Below, piece by piece: positions 1-35,349 of a stretch of 64,000 nt of DNA. Made by a program: the position numbers and the translations under genes. Source of the DNA: Siphonodentalium dalli. Taxonomy: Eukaryota > Mollusca > Scaphopoda > Gadilida > Siphonodentaliidae. Where the stretch lies: the NCBI GenBank assembly GCA_032622095.1, contig CP136067.1, positions 181,508,556-181,572,555 on the forward strand, given 5' to 3'. Under the pieces are notes generated by a model that did not search any database, was not told where the DNA came from, and saw only the letters and a list, made by a program, of their open reading frames with translations. How positions within the stretch are numbered: position 1 is the stretch's first letter; the number at the start of each line of letters is the position of its first letter.

Positions 1-165
1 TGAAATTATAAAATTGTTAAAGAATACAAGAACAAATTATTAAAATTGTAAAAAATTGTTAGGCCAATGCATTCTCTTATATTCGCAAATATAGATATAG
101 ATATAAGATATATATATATATTAATATATATATATATTTTTTCTAATATGAATCCGTATTGGCAC
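1..165. repeat. Decayed nTTAA-type hairpin element invaded by AT repeat
   Basis: The first 60 bases match the spacer of the nTTAA MITEs below. They are followed by the start of the shared hairpin (ccaatgcattctcttata), a run of about 80 bp of TA-rich microsatellite, and the closing attggcac. The hairpin arm has apparently been replaced by simple repeat. The left end lies outside the window. Confidence 0.5.
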
Positions 166-1367
166 TAAATTTTACAATTCCCTGAGCCAATATATACGGC
201 CATTTAAACGGCTGTGCATTTGTACACACGATGCTGTCACACACTAAATTATCATCCATAAATATACTTCCCTGTCTTGCTATGAATCCGGAAGTGTCAT
301 GCATGTTAAGCTGTTGTGAAAAAAAAAATAAACTGACAACTTATACTTTTTGTGGCTTCAATATTAAAAGTTCGTTGCATGTTCATTTCCTGAATTTCCG
401 TTGAACTACGCCAAACTATATTTTACAATTGAGCGTCAAATATAAGCAATATTAAACGAAACACAGCTCAATTAAGGTTCAAAACAGTTTCATTTCTAAA
501 TCGCGGTCATGTGAAATATTTGCAGGTGGTCACCTGTGATTGCTGCAACACTCGCCAAGAGTGAACAAAATAGGCATAATAAAGTCTAGCCAATCTGAAG
601 TTTTGCTCTACGGCTAAGCCCAAACCCTGCTACTGAATGGCTGCGGACACACGTGCCACAGTATATAGCTATGGCATATTAGGTGTGACAATATATTATG
701 GTGGTTTTTTATTTGGTCGTCACAATTAATATGCCATAGATAGCCATGTCGTCCGCTGCATATTCGCACAACGAGCCTTCCAAAGTTCGCTATGATCAGC
801 CTTTTTCTTGTTTTGATCCTTGTACATATAGTTCGCTTTGTTTATTCCAGACACTTTCTCTCAGCTGCATTTCCCCCAACAGTTGCGACACAGCTTCATT
901 GGCCCACAAGATATTGTTAGCGGAATTATGCGTAGAACTAAACATCGCAAAATTAAAAATGCAATTGAGGAACTGTCTTAATACGCATGAAATTAATATA
1001 AGTAGATAAACATGCAGTGAGATCATATCAATAAAACGTACTCTTCGTGCATGATATGTGAGTGAATGAGGGATTGCCACGCTCGGTCAAACACAATTCT
1101 GAACGATCGATCGTGCAATTAAATGTCACAGGATATCTGCTGTTGATCTCAAATGACTTAAAGAGGCACTAATAATTAGCAATAAGGTGCATTTATTATC
1201 AATGTAAAAGATAGATGTAACTTTATCTGGAGAGTCGTGCAATAGGTGCTGTTTACCCCAGGTGACAAATAATTTTTTTAAATGACTTGAAGGGCCACTA
1301 ACATATTACGCATTCTTTACCCGAGCAACACCAGGAACCCCTGCTAGTATAGAATATAAGAACAATT
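166..1367. other. Unannotated AT-rich sequence
   Basis: No conserved coding segment or structured RNA is seen. The short open frames here show no recognisable motif and overlap on both strands. A terminal SELENOO exon could hide here, but a search for the reverse complement of V-T-C/U-S-S-stop found none. Confidence 0.5.
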
Positions 1368-1515
1368 AAGAAATAAATACACTGCGGATTGGCGTGTATA
1401 GTAGAATTTGACCACAAAGAAACTGATTGTAGGACGACGAGAAGCAGAGTCCTACAATCAGTTTCTGTGGTCAAATTCTACTATATATGTCGATGCGCAG
1501 TATATTTATTTCTTT
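1368..1515. repeat. 148-bp inverted-repeat hairpin (MITE-like)
   Basis: The arms start near aagaaataaatac (1368) and include tagtagaatttgaccaca and aactgattgtagga. They return as tcctacaatcagtttctg and end near tatttatttctt. The central loop is about 20 bp. Confidence 0.7.
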
Positions 1516-1707
1516 TTTAATTCGACCGTATGTTTTGGTTGAAATTATAGTGACATACATTCAACCTGCTATATAATAGCCCAGTTTCTAGCTCTGCGTG
1601 ATATCATTTTCCACCAAACATTTCTTCTCTTAGAACTGTAACGCCAAACACAATGTCACTATTGAATGGCGACCCATTTTCTATGCCTTTTTGGCAAAAA
1701 ATTTCAG

Positions 1708-1988
1708 TTAATAAAATTCAATATAGTCCGGTAGGTAGTCATTATATGTCTCTTTCTTCAGTCTTTCTTCAACCAATGCCCATGTGGTTTGACTTCTGAA
1801 AGTTTGAGGTATTGGCAGCATTGCACTGATTGTACCACAATTTTTTGTGGTAAAATTCAGAATAACTAGAATTGTACCACAAAACGACAGTCGTGTCTCC
1901 ATGGGAATACAGGCTCCTGACCAATCAGGACGAGCCTTGTATGTAGGTTTAGGCATGGTCGTATTACAATTAACATTACATTGCTGGG
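1708..1988 (-). CDS. Candidate SELENOO terminal exon (uncertain)
   Basis: After the phase-1 donor of exon 12, an AG at 1989-1990 (gcgcag) would open an in-phase exon. It has 92 sense codons ending TAA at 1708 and contains PTYKARPDWSGAC. Y-x-x-R-P-x-W loosely resembles the conserved Y--KPP-WA tail of SelO. Against it: no polypyrimidine tract, no terminal V-T-C/U-S-S, and about 65 unfamiliar residues follow. The true last exon may lie left of the window. Confidence 0.22.
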
Positions 1989-2029
1989 CTGCGCATGTGA
2001 GTGTGGACCGTGTTTTGATGTAGACTTAC

Positions 2030-26211
<24,182 letters not shown>

Positions 26212-26273
26212 TCACTGTATTCAGGTAACTACTATCTGGAACAAGAAGAAAATAGTTATATACAGTAATGTTT

Positions 26274-26360
26274 CGGTGAGAGCTTTCCAATGAATGGCAA
26301 CAAGCCATATTTCCGACTAAATCCTAAAAAAATTCCCATAATTCTGCTGTGGTTAACCGT
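26274..26360. repeat. Half copy of the 217-bp hairpin upstream of SELENOO
   Basis: ggtgagagctttcc, ggcaacaagccatatttccg and cataattctgctgtggtta match one arm of 9046-9262. It lies about 60 bp upstream of the SELENOO start codon. Confidence 0.75.
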
Positions 26361-26550
26361 TAAAGGTCTATACTAAATAACGAGTTACAAGGAGATTTCA
26401 AAATTTCCAAATCTAACAAGCGCCCTAACTCTGGTGAAAAATAAATGGTAGTACCCATAATATGGGGTATACTTTCCCTTAATCTGGGCTATCACTATAC
26501 ATGAGGTACAAAGTTACCGACGAACAGCCCGATGGACTGAGCCTCGACTA

Positions 26551-27072
26551 TATGCCGATCCTACTTCAGGGTCATGAATATATTTATACTAATGATTGGG
26601 AATGCATTTATATACACGACCATGTAGCACATTCCACCATCAATTGATTCAACAATCCCTGAACTACATGTAAGAACAATCACTTGCCTTTATCCATCCT
26701 CAGTGCTTTGATATATTTGAAATATTTTCAGACCATTATCGATCATAAGATTCAAATAGTTTTGAAATGATTAATTCATTGATAAATGTCAACACGTATA
26801 TATTGGAGATAGTCAATTTTCAAATTTAGCCAACGACCAATTGCCTTATTTCCTTTGAATATACCACTGTAATAAGAGTAATTTTCATAGATAATAATGA
26901 TGGCTAATAATGCGATATACGGACAGATATAGCATTACCATATAAATATTAAATGAACTGCCTCCATGTTTAGTGCCATAAATACAGCACTAGTATTAAT
27001 AAATTTACACCATTACATCACCATACTGATACACAATATGATATGACATACATGTAGATATACCTGCAGATT
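26551..27072. repeat. Left copy of ~525-bp direct repeat flanking the LINE
   Basis: It begins tatgccgatcctacttcagg and ends gtagatatacctgcagatt. It is the same as 32840-33370 except for one substitution and a 9-bp indel, as far as eye alignment shows. Interpreted as a very long target-site duplication. Confidence 0.9.
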
Positions 27073-27171
27073 GGAGCTGAACGGTTTAATGGCGGCGTGA
27101 GGTTTATTTTTCTTTTGGCTCCTCAATTTATTTAAAAATCTAACACAATAAGGAATCGACAGCCCTCGAAA

Positions 27172-27972
27172 ATGCCAAAGACAATCCCGGGTAGAAGTAC
27201 AAAGAACTCGGTGGCTGCCATCAACCCAACAAGTGATAAAAACGAAGAAAACGACAATGAAACTTCGTCAAATTCTGAAAATACGCCGGAAGTGTCTAAC
27301 GCCGACATAAAACGTTTGATCGAATCGATGGATGCCGGTTTAAACGTGAAGATAAATCGAGGTTTTGAGGATATGAAGGGACAGATCAGCGCTATTAAAA
27401 GGAACATCGACGAAATAGAGTACGAAGTAGAAGGAATAAGAGTCACACAACGGACAAATACCACGAAAATAGGTAACATGGAACAAGAAATCCTAGATCT
27501 GAAAAAATCTCTGCTGTCTTCCCAAGTTCAAGAACGAAAATATAACTTATTATTTTATGGAATCAGTGGACATGAGACCACCATGAACGCCACTATGAAA
27601 CGTTTCCGATCCTTTGTAAAAGATGACATGAAGCTGGACGAGGACTTCGCTACAAATATGTCCATAAAAAACGCACACCGTCTTAGAAAACCTGACACAG
27701 GGCCAGCAGCAATCATAGTGGTATTTCTGCAATGGAACGAGAGGGAGTCTATACTGCAGGCCGGAAAATCGCTGGCAGGAACCAGAATGAGTGTTCGGAC
27801 AGACCTCCCGCCAGAGTTGAAAAGAGAGCGAGGACGTTTAGCCCAAATAGCCTACCAAATCCGACAAGATGAAAGTATCCACGCGCGGGTGAAGGAAAAA
27901 GGTACTGAACTGTGGATCGAGGTTAGAAAGGACATCCACTCCAGATGGCAAAAGAGAAGCGAAAATGAATAG
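27172..27972 (+). CDS. LINE ORF1 protein, L1 ORF1p-like (266 aa)
   Basis: RNA-binding chaperone of the retrotransposon particle. The N-terminus (residues 1-45) is Ser/Asn/Glu-rich and probably disordered. Residues about 45-118 form heptad-like segments (GFEDMKGQISAIKRNIDEIE, MEQEILDLKKSLL) consistent with a trimerising coiled coil. From about 120 the ERKYNLLFYGISG strand opens an RRM-like domain, followed by a basic C-terminal domain (LPPELKRERGRLAQIAYQIR). Domain order and length fit L1 ORF1p. The ATG follows a roughly 100-bp 5' UTR. ORF2 follows after 790 bp, a long gap for L1. The frame is fully open. Confidence 0.88.
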   Translation: MPKTIPGRSTKNSVAAINPTSDKNEENDNETSSNSENTPEVSNADIKRLIESMDAGLNVKINRGFEDMKGQISAIKRNIDEIEYEVEGIRVTQRTNTTKIGNMEQEILDLKKSLLSSQVQERKYNLLFYGISGHETTMNATMKRFRSFVKDDMKLDEDFATNMSIKNAHRLRKPDTGPAAIIVVFLQWNERESILQAGKSLAGTRMSVRTDLPPELKRERGRLAQIAYQIRQDESIHARVKEKGTELWIEVRKDIHSRWQKRSENE

Positions 27973-28763
27973 ATGATCCAGATGATCTTCGAGTTTTTCT
28001 AGACAATGTTTATTTATAAGAGCTTCGAGTTTCTTCGAGACAATGCTTATAAGACTGTTTTGTGTTTAATACATTACCACAATAGGGCTGACTTATATTT
28101 CCAAACTGTATTTATAAAATGTGTTTGAAATATTGAAAATATAATGTTTCATAGGTTACCGTCAAAATACTAGTTATCGAATATTCGAAACACAAATATC
28201 TTCAATGAACATGAATGAATACCATAAAATTATATATGGCTAGGCCTACTCATAAAACATTGTGTATGTATGTTACTACATGTAGTAAACTGATAATAGC
28301 CACAATATAAATTGATTGGTAAATGGTTTTTGAGGATATTTCCAACACAAATTACCTCAATAAAATACCATAGCCAAATTTAAATTTCTTTAATTTGTAT
28401 TTATATATATATATATTATATATATGGATATTCATAACAAAATATAATATTAAAACTAAATGAAACCCGATTCCAAAGAAATTCAATGTTTGAGGTTGCG
28501 AAAAAAAAAATAAACGCCAACCTGACGCATGATCAGTACAACAGGAAGTTTTATACTGGTGATGGGTATGTATATCTATGTAAGCTTAACGCTTAACATT
28601 TCCCCTAGTGTAGGGGTAGAGATACATGCCACTGTTTTATATATATGCAAAACACATTCTATGAAAAATCACATTTTGCTTTATTTCCATGAAGATTCTA
28701 TTCATAAACAAAGATCTCTTCAACATGTATATCTGAAAATTTCATATCAAAATTATTCAATAA
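27973..28763 (+). other. Inter-ORF region of the LINE
   Basis: 790 bp of AT-rich sequence, including a (TA)n stretch near 28404-28426, with no domain-bearing frame. Its length suggests ORF2 is translated by reinitiation or from another transcript, which is inference. Confidence 0.5.
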
Positions 28764-31700
28764 TTGAAAATGGGTGAACACATTAGTATAGTAACGATGA
28801 ATGTGCGAGGTCTTGGCGATCGTATTAAAAGAAATGATATATTCAGTAAAATAAAAGAACAAAAAATAGGTATTGCATGTTTACAGGATACACACTTTGA
28901 CAATAAAATGAAACAAAAAATTAAAGCGGAATGGGGACATCGTATCGAAATGACAACCTATAGCTCAAATGCAAGGGGGGTGGCCATACTTTTTAATAAC
29001 AACTTTGAGTATAGTATACATAAAGTAAAGGAAGACCCAAATGGAAATTATATTATAATAGATCTAACTATAACAAACTGTAAAAGATTAACATTAGTCA
29101 ATGTGTATGGTACCAATAAAGATTGTCCAAAGTTTTACGAGAATCTAAATAATGAAATAGAAAATTTTCAAAATAATAGTATTATAATGTGTGGCGACTG
29201 GAACTTAGTTTTAAATCCAGAGCATGATTCATATAATTATAAAAACACAAACAACCCAAATGCTAGAAAAGAAGTATTGAAAATAGCAGAACAAAGAGAT
29301 CTAGTTGATGTATGGAGATGTTTTAATGAAAATGAACACCAATACACATGGCACCACAAAAATCCAATAAAAATGTCCAGGCTGGATTTCATACTTGTTT
29401 CAGAGGATATTATGCCTGTCATCTCAAGCTCGACTATTTTACCAAAATATAAATCCGACCATTCACCCGTCAAAATAAAAATGATTGTATCAAAACATAA
29501 CAAGGGCAGAGGTTACTGGAAATTCAATAATTCCCTTTTAAAAGACACAGAATTTATTAAAATAATAAAACAATCAATAATCATGAAAACCCAATATGCC
29601 AGCCCCCCCTATAACCAAAATGTAATGAATTTCCCAAATAGCGAAATAAAATTTAAAATAAATGATCAATTATTTTGGGAAACCCTATTACTGACCCTTA
29701 GGGGGGAAATAATAAATTATGCATCTAAAAAAAAAAAGAAAGACACAGAAAAAGAACTAAACTTAAACAAAAAAATAAAGGAAATTGAAGAGGAAATAAA
29801 AATAAACCCCACTAATTACATCAACAAACAAAACCAATTGGAAACATTAAATAAGGAATTAGAACAAATTAGAAACATAAAAATTGAAGGAATAATAATA
29901 CGGTCTCGAGCAAATTGGATGGAATTAGGAGAAAAATCAACAAACTATTTCTGTAACCTTGAAAATAAAAACTATGTAAACAAAAATATCCAAGAATTAA
30001 AAACAGAAAATAATGATACTATCGTAGAACAAAAGGAAATACTAAATAGACAAAAGGACTTCTATAAAAAACTTTATTCAGCAAATAATTCTGTAAATTA
30101 TAGTCATGAAAACATTACAAAATATATTGACCTAAGTATAATTCCAACTCTTACAGAAGCAGAATCTATGAAATGTGAAGGCCCAATCACAATGACAGAA
30201 CTGGTCAAAGCGCTTAAAAAAACAAAAAATAACAAAAGTCCTGGGGACGATGGTTATACAACAGAATTTTTCAAAGTTTTTTGGGTAGACTTAGGCCATT
30301 TTCTTCTACGCTCTATCAATTATGGATACGAAACAGAACAACTGTCACTCTCACAAAAGAGGGGTATAATAACATGTTTACCTAAACCAGGAAAACCAAG
30401 ATGTTTCTTAAAGAACTGGAGACCAATAACATTACTAAATACCTCTTATAAACTAGCTTCCTCCTGTATAGCGGAACGGATAAAAAATAACTTAAATTAC
30501 TTAATAAACGAAGATCAAAAAGGATTTATATCGGGTCGTTTCATAGGGGAAAACACAAGATTGATATATGATATTATGTTTGAAACCAACAGCCAAAATA
30601 TTCCAGGAATGATCATGATGATCGACTTCGAAAAGGCATTTGACACAGTCTCTTGGCAGTTCATATCAAAAGTCCTTGATATCTTTAAATTCGGAGAGTC
30701 CATTAAACGATGGATTAAATTATTTCAAAACAATTCAGAGGCGAGTGTGATAACAAATGGACACTTTTCACCTAGATTTAAATTAGAAAGAGGGTGTAGA
30801 CAGGGAGATCCAATAAGTCCATATATATTTATCCTGTGCGTAGAAATTCTTGGATTAGCAATCAGAAAAAATAACTTGATAAAGGGTATTAGTTTATGGG
30901 GTGAGGAATTTAAAATATCCCAATATGCTGATGATACTTACCTATTGCTAGACGGAAGCGAACAATCAATGAAAGAAGCCTATATAGTTCTAGAATGGTT
31001 TTATACAATATCTGGCTTGAAAATAAACATGCAGAAAACAAAAGTTGTATGGATAGGATCAATGAAAGACTCAGATAGACGTTTTTGTAAGGAAAACAAC
31101 CCTGATTGGAATACAGATGGTAAATTTACAGCCCTGGGAGTACAATTCAATATTGATCAAAACAAAATGATTGATGATAATATAATTCCAAAAATAAATA
31201 AAATGAAAAGATTACTAAATATGTGGAACTCGAGAAAACTAACACCTTTAGGCAAAATTACAGTAATCAAATCACTAACAGTGCCAATAATTACCCACCT
31301 GCTAACTATATTGCCCACACCAGCTGATACATTAATAAAAGAGATAGAGGATATTTTCTTTCATTTTATTTGGAATAAACCAAAAGGAAAAATTAAAAGG
31401 AACATGTTAAAAAAAGAATATAACGAAGGAGGGTTAAAAATGATTGATCTATTAAATTATACAAAAGGTCTAAAAATCTCCTGGATCAAAAGAGTATTGA
31501 CCAAATCAGATAGATGGACTTTGTTCTTCACTAAAAATATCCCCGAATTCTACTTCCAAAGTGGTGCAAATGATATAAATACAATAAATAAAATAAAAAA
31601 CCCATTTTGGAAGGATATAGCAAAAACATGGTCTGAATATAATAGTTTAATTAAACCTATATACATACAAGACATTTTAAATGAACCAATATGGCACAAT

Positions 31701-32576
31701 TCAAAAATTGAAATAGGATATATAAAACCATGGCACAAAAAAGGTATTGTTTATATTAAAGACTTGCTAAATGAACATGGTAATTTCTTCACTCATGAAC
31801 AATTAAAGTCAAGATACAATATACAGGCAACATTTATGGACATAATTAGAATAAAAAAATCAATACCTAAAGAATGGAGTGCTAAAATCGCAAATGAAGT
31901 CATACAAGTTGAAGAAGGTCCAAATATAACATTGTCCATTCTCTCACTGTATAATGTTAAAAAAGGATGCAAAACATTTTACCAATTATTTAATAAAAAT
32001 TTGATAAATGCAACCTCTAATAACAAAATAAAGTGGGCACAATACTTGAATATCAGGCCTGATGAAGACCAATGGCAATCATACTATATGCTACCATTTC
32101 AAACATCAATTGACACAAACCTGAGATACTTCCAATATAGAATCCTTCAGAGGATCCTTACAACAAATCATTTCTTAAAAATTATACAAGTCATAGATAA
32201 TGACAAATGTTCTTTCTGTAATATCCATGCCGAGACAATTGTCCACTTGTTTACAGAATGTGAACATGTAACTGAAATTTGGAATAGCCTACATACATGG
32301 CTAGTGGCAACAGGTCAAACACAACTAGACACATTTTCTAAAATAGATATTATATTTGGAATAAATGGAACAGAGATTATTGTCAACCTGTGTATCCAAA
32401 TAACTAAATTTTCCATATATAAAAGTAAAATTAACAACCAAAGACCATCTTTTATTGCAGTAAAGGCAAACATAAATTACGTCATGCAGAATGAAAGATA
32501 TATTGCACAAACAAACAATTGTCTAGATAAATTTTATGGGAAATGGGCTTCAATTTACCACAGCCTACAAGACTAA
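28764..32576 (+). CDS. LINE ORF2: APE endonuclease and reverse transcriptase (1270 aa)
   Basis: ORF2 nicks target DNA and reverse-transcribes the element RNA in place. The endonuclease covers about residues 1-240: NVRGLG (N13), LQDTH (D42 where Glu is usual), VNVYG, GDWN (145), SRLDF (D208) and SDH (231-233). Reverse transcriptase: SPGDDGYTTEFFK, LPKPGKP...NWRPITLLNTSYK, QKGFISGR, MIDFEKAFDTVSW (D621), RGCRQGDPISPYIF, QYADDTYLLLDGS (721-724) and GLKINMQKTKVVWIGS. The C-terminus has a C-x2-C-x7-H-x4-C knuckle from C1149. No stop or frameshift is seen, and all metal ligands are present. A Met at codon 3 is an alternative start. Confidence 0.95.
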   Translation: MKMGEHISIVTMNVRGLGDRIKRNDIFSKIKEQKIGIACLQDTHFDNKMKQKIKAEWGHRIEMTTYSSNARGVAILFNNNFEYSIHKVKEDPNGNYIIIDLTITNCKRLTLVNVYGTNKDCPKFYENLNNEIENFQNNSIIMCGDWNLVLNPEHDSYNYKNTNNPNARKEVLKIAEQRDLVDVWRCFNENEHQYTWHHKNPIKMSRLDFILVSEDIMPVISSSTILPKYKSDHSPVKIKMIVSKHNKGRGYWKFNNSLLKDTEFIKIIKQSIIMKTQYASPPYNQNVMNFPNSEIKFKINDQLFWETLLLTLRGEIINYASKKKKKDTEKELNLNKKIKEIEEEIKINPTNYINKQNQLETLNKELEQIRNIKIEGIIIRSRANWMELGEKSTNYFCNLENKNYVNKNIQELKTENNDTIVEQKEILNRQKDFYKKLYSANNSVNYSHENITKYIDLSIIPTLTEAESMKCEGPITMTELVKALKKTKNNKSPGDDGYTTEFFKVFWVDLGHFLLRSINYGYETEQLSLSQKRGIITCLPKPGKPRCFLKNWRPITLLNTSYKLASSCIAERIKNNLNYLINEDQKGFISGRFIGENTRLIYDIMFETNSQNIPGMIMMIDFEKAFDTVSWQFISKVLDIFKFGESIKRWIKLFQNNSEASVITNGHFSPRFKLERGCRQGDPISPYIFILCVEILGLAIRKNNLIKGISLWGEEFKISQYADDTYLLLDGSEQSMKEAYIVLEWFYTISGLKINMQKTKVVWIGSMKDSDRRFCKENNPDWNTDGKFTALGVQFNIDQNKMIDDNIIPKINKMKRLLNMWNSRKLTPLGKITVIKSLTVPIITHLLTILPTPADTLIKEIEDIFFHFIWNKPKGKIKRNMLKKEYNEGGLKMIDLLNYTKGLKISWIKRVLTKSDRWTLFFTKNIPEFYFQSGANDINTINKIKNPFWKDIAKTWSEYNSLIKPIYIQDILNEPIWHNSKIEIGYIKPWHKKGIVYIKDLLNEHGNFFTHEQLKSRYNIQATFMDIIRIKKSIPKEWSAKIANEVIQVEEGPNITLSILSLYNVKKGCKTFYQLFNKNLINATSNNKIKWAQYLNIRPDEDQWQSYYMLPFQTSIDTNLRYFQYRILQRILTTNHFLKIIQVIDNDKCSFCNIHAETIVHLFTECEHVTEIWNSLHTWLVATGQTQLDTFSKIDIIFGINGTEIIVNLCIQITKFSIYKSKINNQRPSFIAVKANINYVMQNERYIAQTNNCLDKFYGKWASIYHSLQD

Positions 32577-32807
32577 CATCCTTCAAATGTTTCTATATTT
32601 TATGATTAATATAAATGAATGCATATATACACCATATTCAGCCGTCATTACAAGATAATTTAGTACGATCCAAATGTAAATCCACATTTATGTACATTAA
32701 TGTGTTTACACAAAATACCATGTATACATGTTTGACTTTTTATACTCTGTTATTGATACTGATGTAATGTAATGTTTAAAATTGATGTTTCATGGGAATA
32801 AAGAAAT

Positions 32808-32839
<32 letters not shown>
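32577..32839 (+). other. LINE 3' UTR and poly(A) tail
   Basis: About 235 bp of 3' UTR with a possible AATAAA-like signal (gggaataaagaaat near 32796), then about 28 A residues to 32839, joined directly to the right target repeat. Confidence 0.8.
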
Positions 32840-32842
<3 letters not shown>

Positions 32843-33370
32843 GCCGATCCTACTTCAGGGTCATGAATATATTTATACTAATGATTGGGAATGCATTTAT
32901 ATACACGACCATGTAGCACATTCCACCATCAATTGATTCAACAATCCCCGAACTACATGTAAGAACAATCACTTGCCTTTATAAAGTTTATCCATCCTCA
33001 GTGCTTTGATATATTTGAAATATTTTCAGACCATTATCGATCATAAGATTCAAATAGTTTTGAAATGATTAATTCATTGATAAATGTCAACACGTATATA
33101 TTGGAGATAGTCAATTTTCAAATTTAGCCAACGACCAATTGCCTTATTTCCTTTGAATATACCACTGTAATAAGAGTAATTTTCATAGATAATAATGATG
33201 GCTAATAATGCGATATACGGACAGATATAGCATTACCATATAAATATTAAATGAACTGCCTCCATGTTTAGTGCCATAAATACAGCACTAGTATTAATAA
33301 ATTTACACCATTACATCACCATACTGATACACAATATGATATGACATACATGTAGATATACCTGCAGATT
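32840..33370. repeat. Right copy of ~525-bp direct repeat flanking the LINE
   Basis: It starts directly after the poly(A) run and ends cctgcagatt, after which unique flank (aatcgtcatagg) follows. It has 9 more bases (ataaagttt) than the left copy. Confidence 0.9.
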
Positions 33371-33572
33371 AATCGTCATAGGTTTATGTTCACACTCCAA
33401 GTAATTAAATAAGTACATGTCCGTTATTTCAAAAAAGTAATATTTAGAGTCATCTCTCATTTTGAAAATATGAACATTGGGCCGCGAGAGGGCTAAAAAA
33501 AACGTATCTGTATTGATTCGGCGCAGGAGCCTCTCGGCTGTTGTCGCGTCGTTGTTACTACTCTGATGTTGA

Positions 33573-35195
33573 TCATGATGTGGTCCCAGAGCATGCGTAT
33601 TCTTCTATACTGTTCCAGTCCCTGATCGTTCTCACGAAAAATGAATGTTTATATTGTTCCGTGTTGGCTCTTAATGGTTCGAACGATCGTGAGTTGATAC
33701 ACTCTTGGCTCGAAATTATGTTATCACTTTTATGGTCTGGAAATTGTTTTGCTCGAATCTTCCGTCCTTTCTTTTCCTTTAGTAAGTCATGTGTGTGTAT
33801 GGCTGGGATTTTCCCCTCAACCACCTTACTGAAGAGTTCTATTCTCTTCATCTTTCTGCGGGTCTCTAGTGAGTCTAACCTTAGGCCATCTATCATGCTG
33901 GTTACTGCGCCTTTTTCTCTGTCTCTATAGTTGTTGGTGATAAATCTAGCCGCTCTTCTCTGTACTTTTTCTAACTTCTCTATGTCTCCTACTGCGGCGG
34001 GGTCCCATATTTCAGCTCCATATTCGAGTGATGTTCTCATCATAGCTCTATATGCTGTCTCTCTGGATTTGTTATCCACTCTTCGTAGATAAGGTGCTAT
34101 TGGCTCTTCCAGTGATCTTTGATATGTGTGTTGTCCACTTTAGGTCGTCTGTGATGTTCAATCCTAGGTAAACGCTTTGTTTGACTGTTTGCAGAATTTG
34201 ATTGTCAAGCTGGTAGATAAACGATGTTTTATTCTTGTCCTTGTTCTTCATGGACATTATGGAGCATTTTCCGGCATTAAATCTCATCCCCCAGGTTTTC
34301 GCCCACTATTCTAGTGATGTCAGATCCTGTTGTAGTTGGATGTGGTCTTGGTGGCCATTTATCTGGCGGTATAGGATGCAGTCATCAGCAAAGAGTCTTA
34401 CTTCTGATTTGACTGCTTTTGGAAGGTCATTGATGTGGCAGAGGAATAGTAGAGGTCCTAGTAATGTGCCTTGGGGTACTCCCGATTCCACTGGAACACT
34501 TTTGGATGTTTCTCCTTCCAACACTACTCTCATATGCCTTTTTGTTAGGAAGCTTGTCAACCAGGTGTGTGTATAGGTCTGGTGATTCCGTACGACTTCA
34601 GTTTGTATAATAGACTCTGTGTGTGGTACCGTGTCAAAGGCTTTGGAAAAGTCGAGAATTGCCATATCTGTTTGCTTCTCGGAGTCGAAAGACGATAGTA
34701 GATCTTGTGTGGTATTTACAAGCTGGGTTACACATGAGTGGCCAGATCTAAATCCGTGGTTTCTATCAGTAAGTAGGTTGCAGAGTTCCAGGTGGTCGCG
34801 GATGTGTCTGCACAGGATGTGCTCTAGTAGTTTACAGCATGTTGAAGTGAGTGATACTGGTCTGTAGTTTGATGGTTGGTGTACATCTCCTTTCTTATAA
34901 ACTGGTGTTATGTTTGCGTTCAGCCAGTCTTCTGGAAGGGTGCCTGTCTCTATGGATTTGTTGAATATGGTGGTGATGGGTTTCGCCAATACATTGGCCA
35001 GTATTTTGAGTACTTTATTAGGGATGTTATCTGGACCTGGTGCCTTTGATGGTTTGATATCTTCCAGAAGCTTCTTTATCCATTCTTCTGTAATTTCCAG
35101 TGTCTTGATGTTTACACTGTTCTGCGGTATGGATAGTAGCTCTTCATCAGTGCCTATGGTAAAAACCGACTGAAATTGCTTATTTAATAGCTTCG
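33573..35195 (-). pseudogene. 5'-truncated, broken CR1-like LINE reverse transcriptase
   Basis: Reading from 35195 downward: SKAPGPDNIPNKVL, NYRPVSLTSTCCKLLEHIL, HGFRSGHSCVTQL, AILDFSKAFDTVPH, VPQGTLLGPLLFLCHINDLP, LFADDCILYR, LGLNITDDLKWTTHI and the C-terminal ARFITNNY...RTIRDWNSIEE. An in-frame TAG at 34306-34308 interrupts SLE-WAKTWGMRFNAGK, and a frameshift with a small deletion near 34085-34100 separates ITGRANSTL from DNKSRETAYRAMM. The endonuclease part is missing. It is a dead copy of the CR1/jockey-related superfamily; the finer family is not determined. Confidence 0.88.
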
Positions 35196-35300
35196 ACCAT
35201 ACCACTCCATAGAAAACATCGTCTGAACTACGCCCAATTGTAAATATTTGCATTTCAATTTGGGACGGAACTATTGGCGATAATCTAATACACATCACTT
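35196..35300 (-). repeat. Fragment of the 485-bp satellite unit
   Basis: accactccatagaaaacatcgtc, caattgtaaatatttgca and tgggacggaactattggcga match the satellite in reverse. It marks the truncation point of the CR1-like element. Confidence 0.65.
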
Positions 35301-35330
35301 TAACTTGTTCTGAGTCCTGCAATTTGAGGT

Positions 35331-35348
35331 GGGGGGGGGGGGGGGGGG
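35331..35348. repeat. G18 homopolymer
   Basis: Eighteen consecutive G on the plus strand, a possible quadruplex former or assembly-sensitive site. Confidence 0.85.
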
Positions 35349-35349
35349 C

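Larger units (their letters stand above)
27073..32839 (+). mobile_element. Full-length L1/Tx1-like LINE
   Basis: The element runs from ggagctgaacgg (5' UTR) through ORF1, a 790-bp inter-ORF region, ORF2, a short 3' UTR and a poly(A) tail of about 28 bp. Both ORFs are open, and the flanking direct repeats are nearly identical, so the insertion looks young and possibly competent. It is oriented head-to-head with SELENOO, about 860 bp beyond that gene's first codon. The 'YADD-LLLDGS' and 'GLKIN--KTKVVWIGS' wording is typical of the Tx1-like branch of L1. The exact clade would need a tree. Confidence 0.92.

Noticed and set aside
33541-35173. Plus-strand frames opposite the CR1-like element
   Set aside because: Antisense shadows of a reverse-transcriptase frame clearly read on the minus strand.
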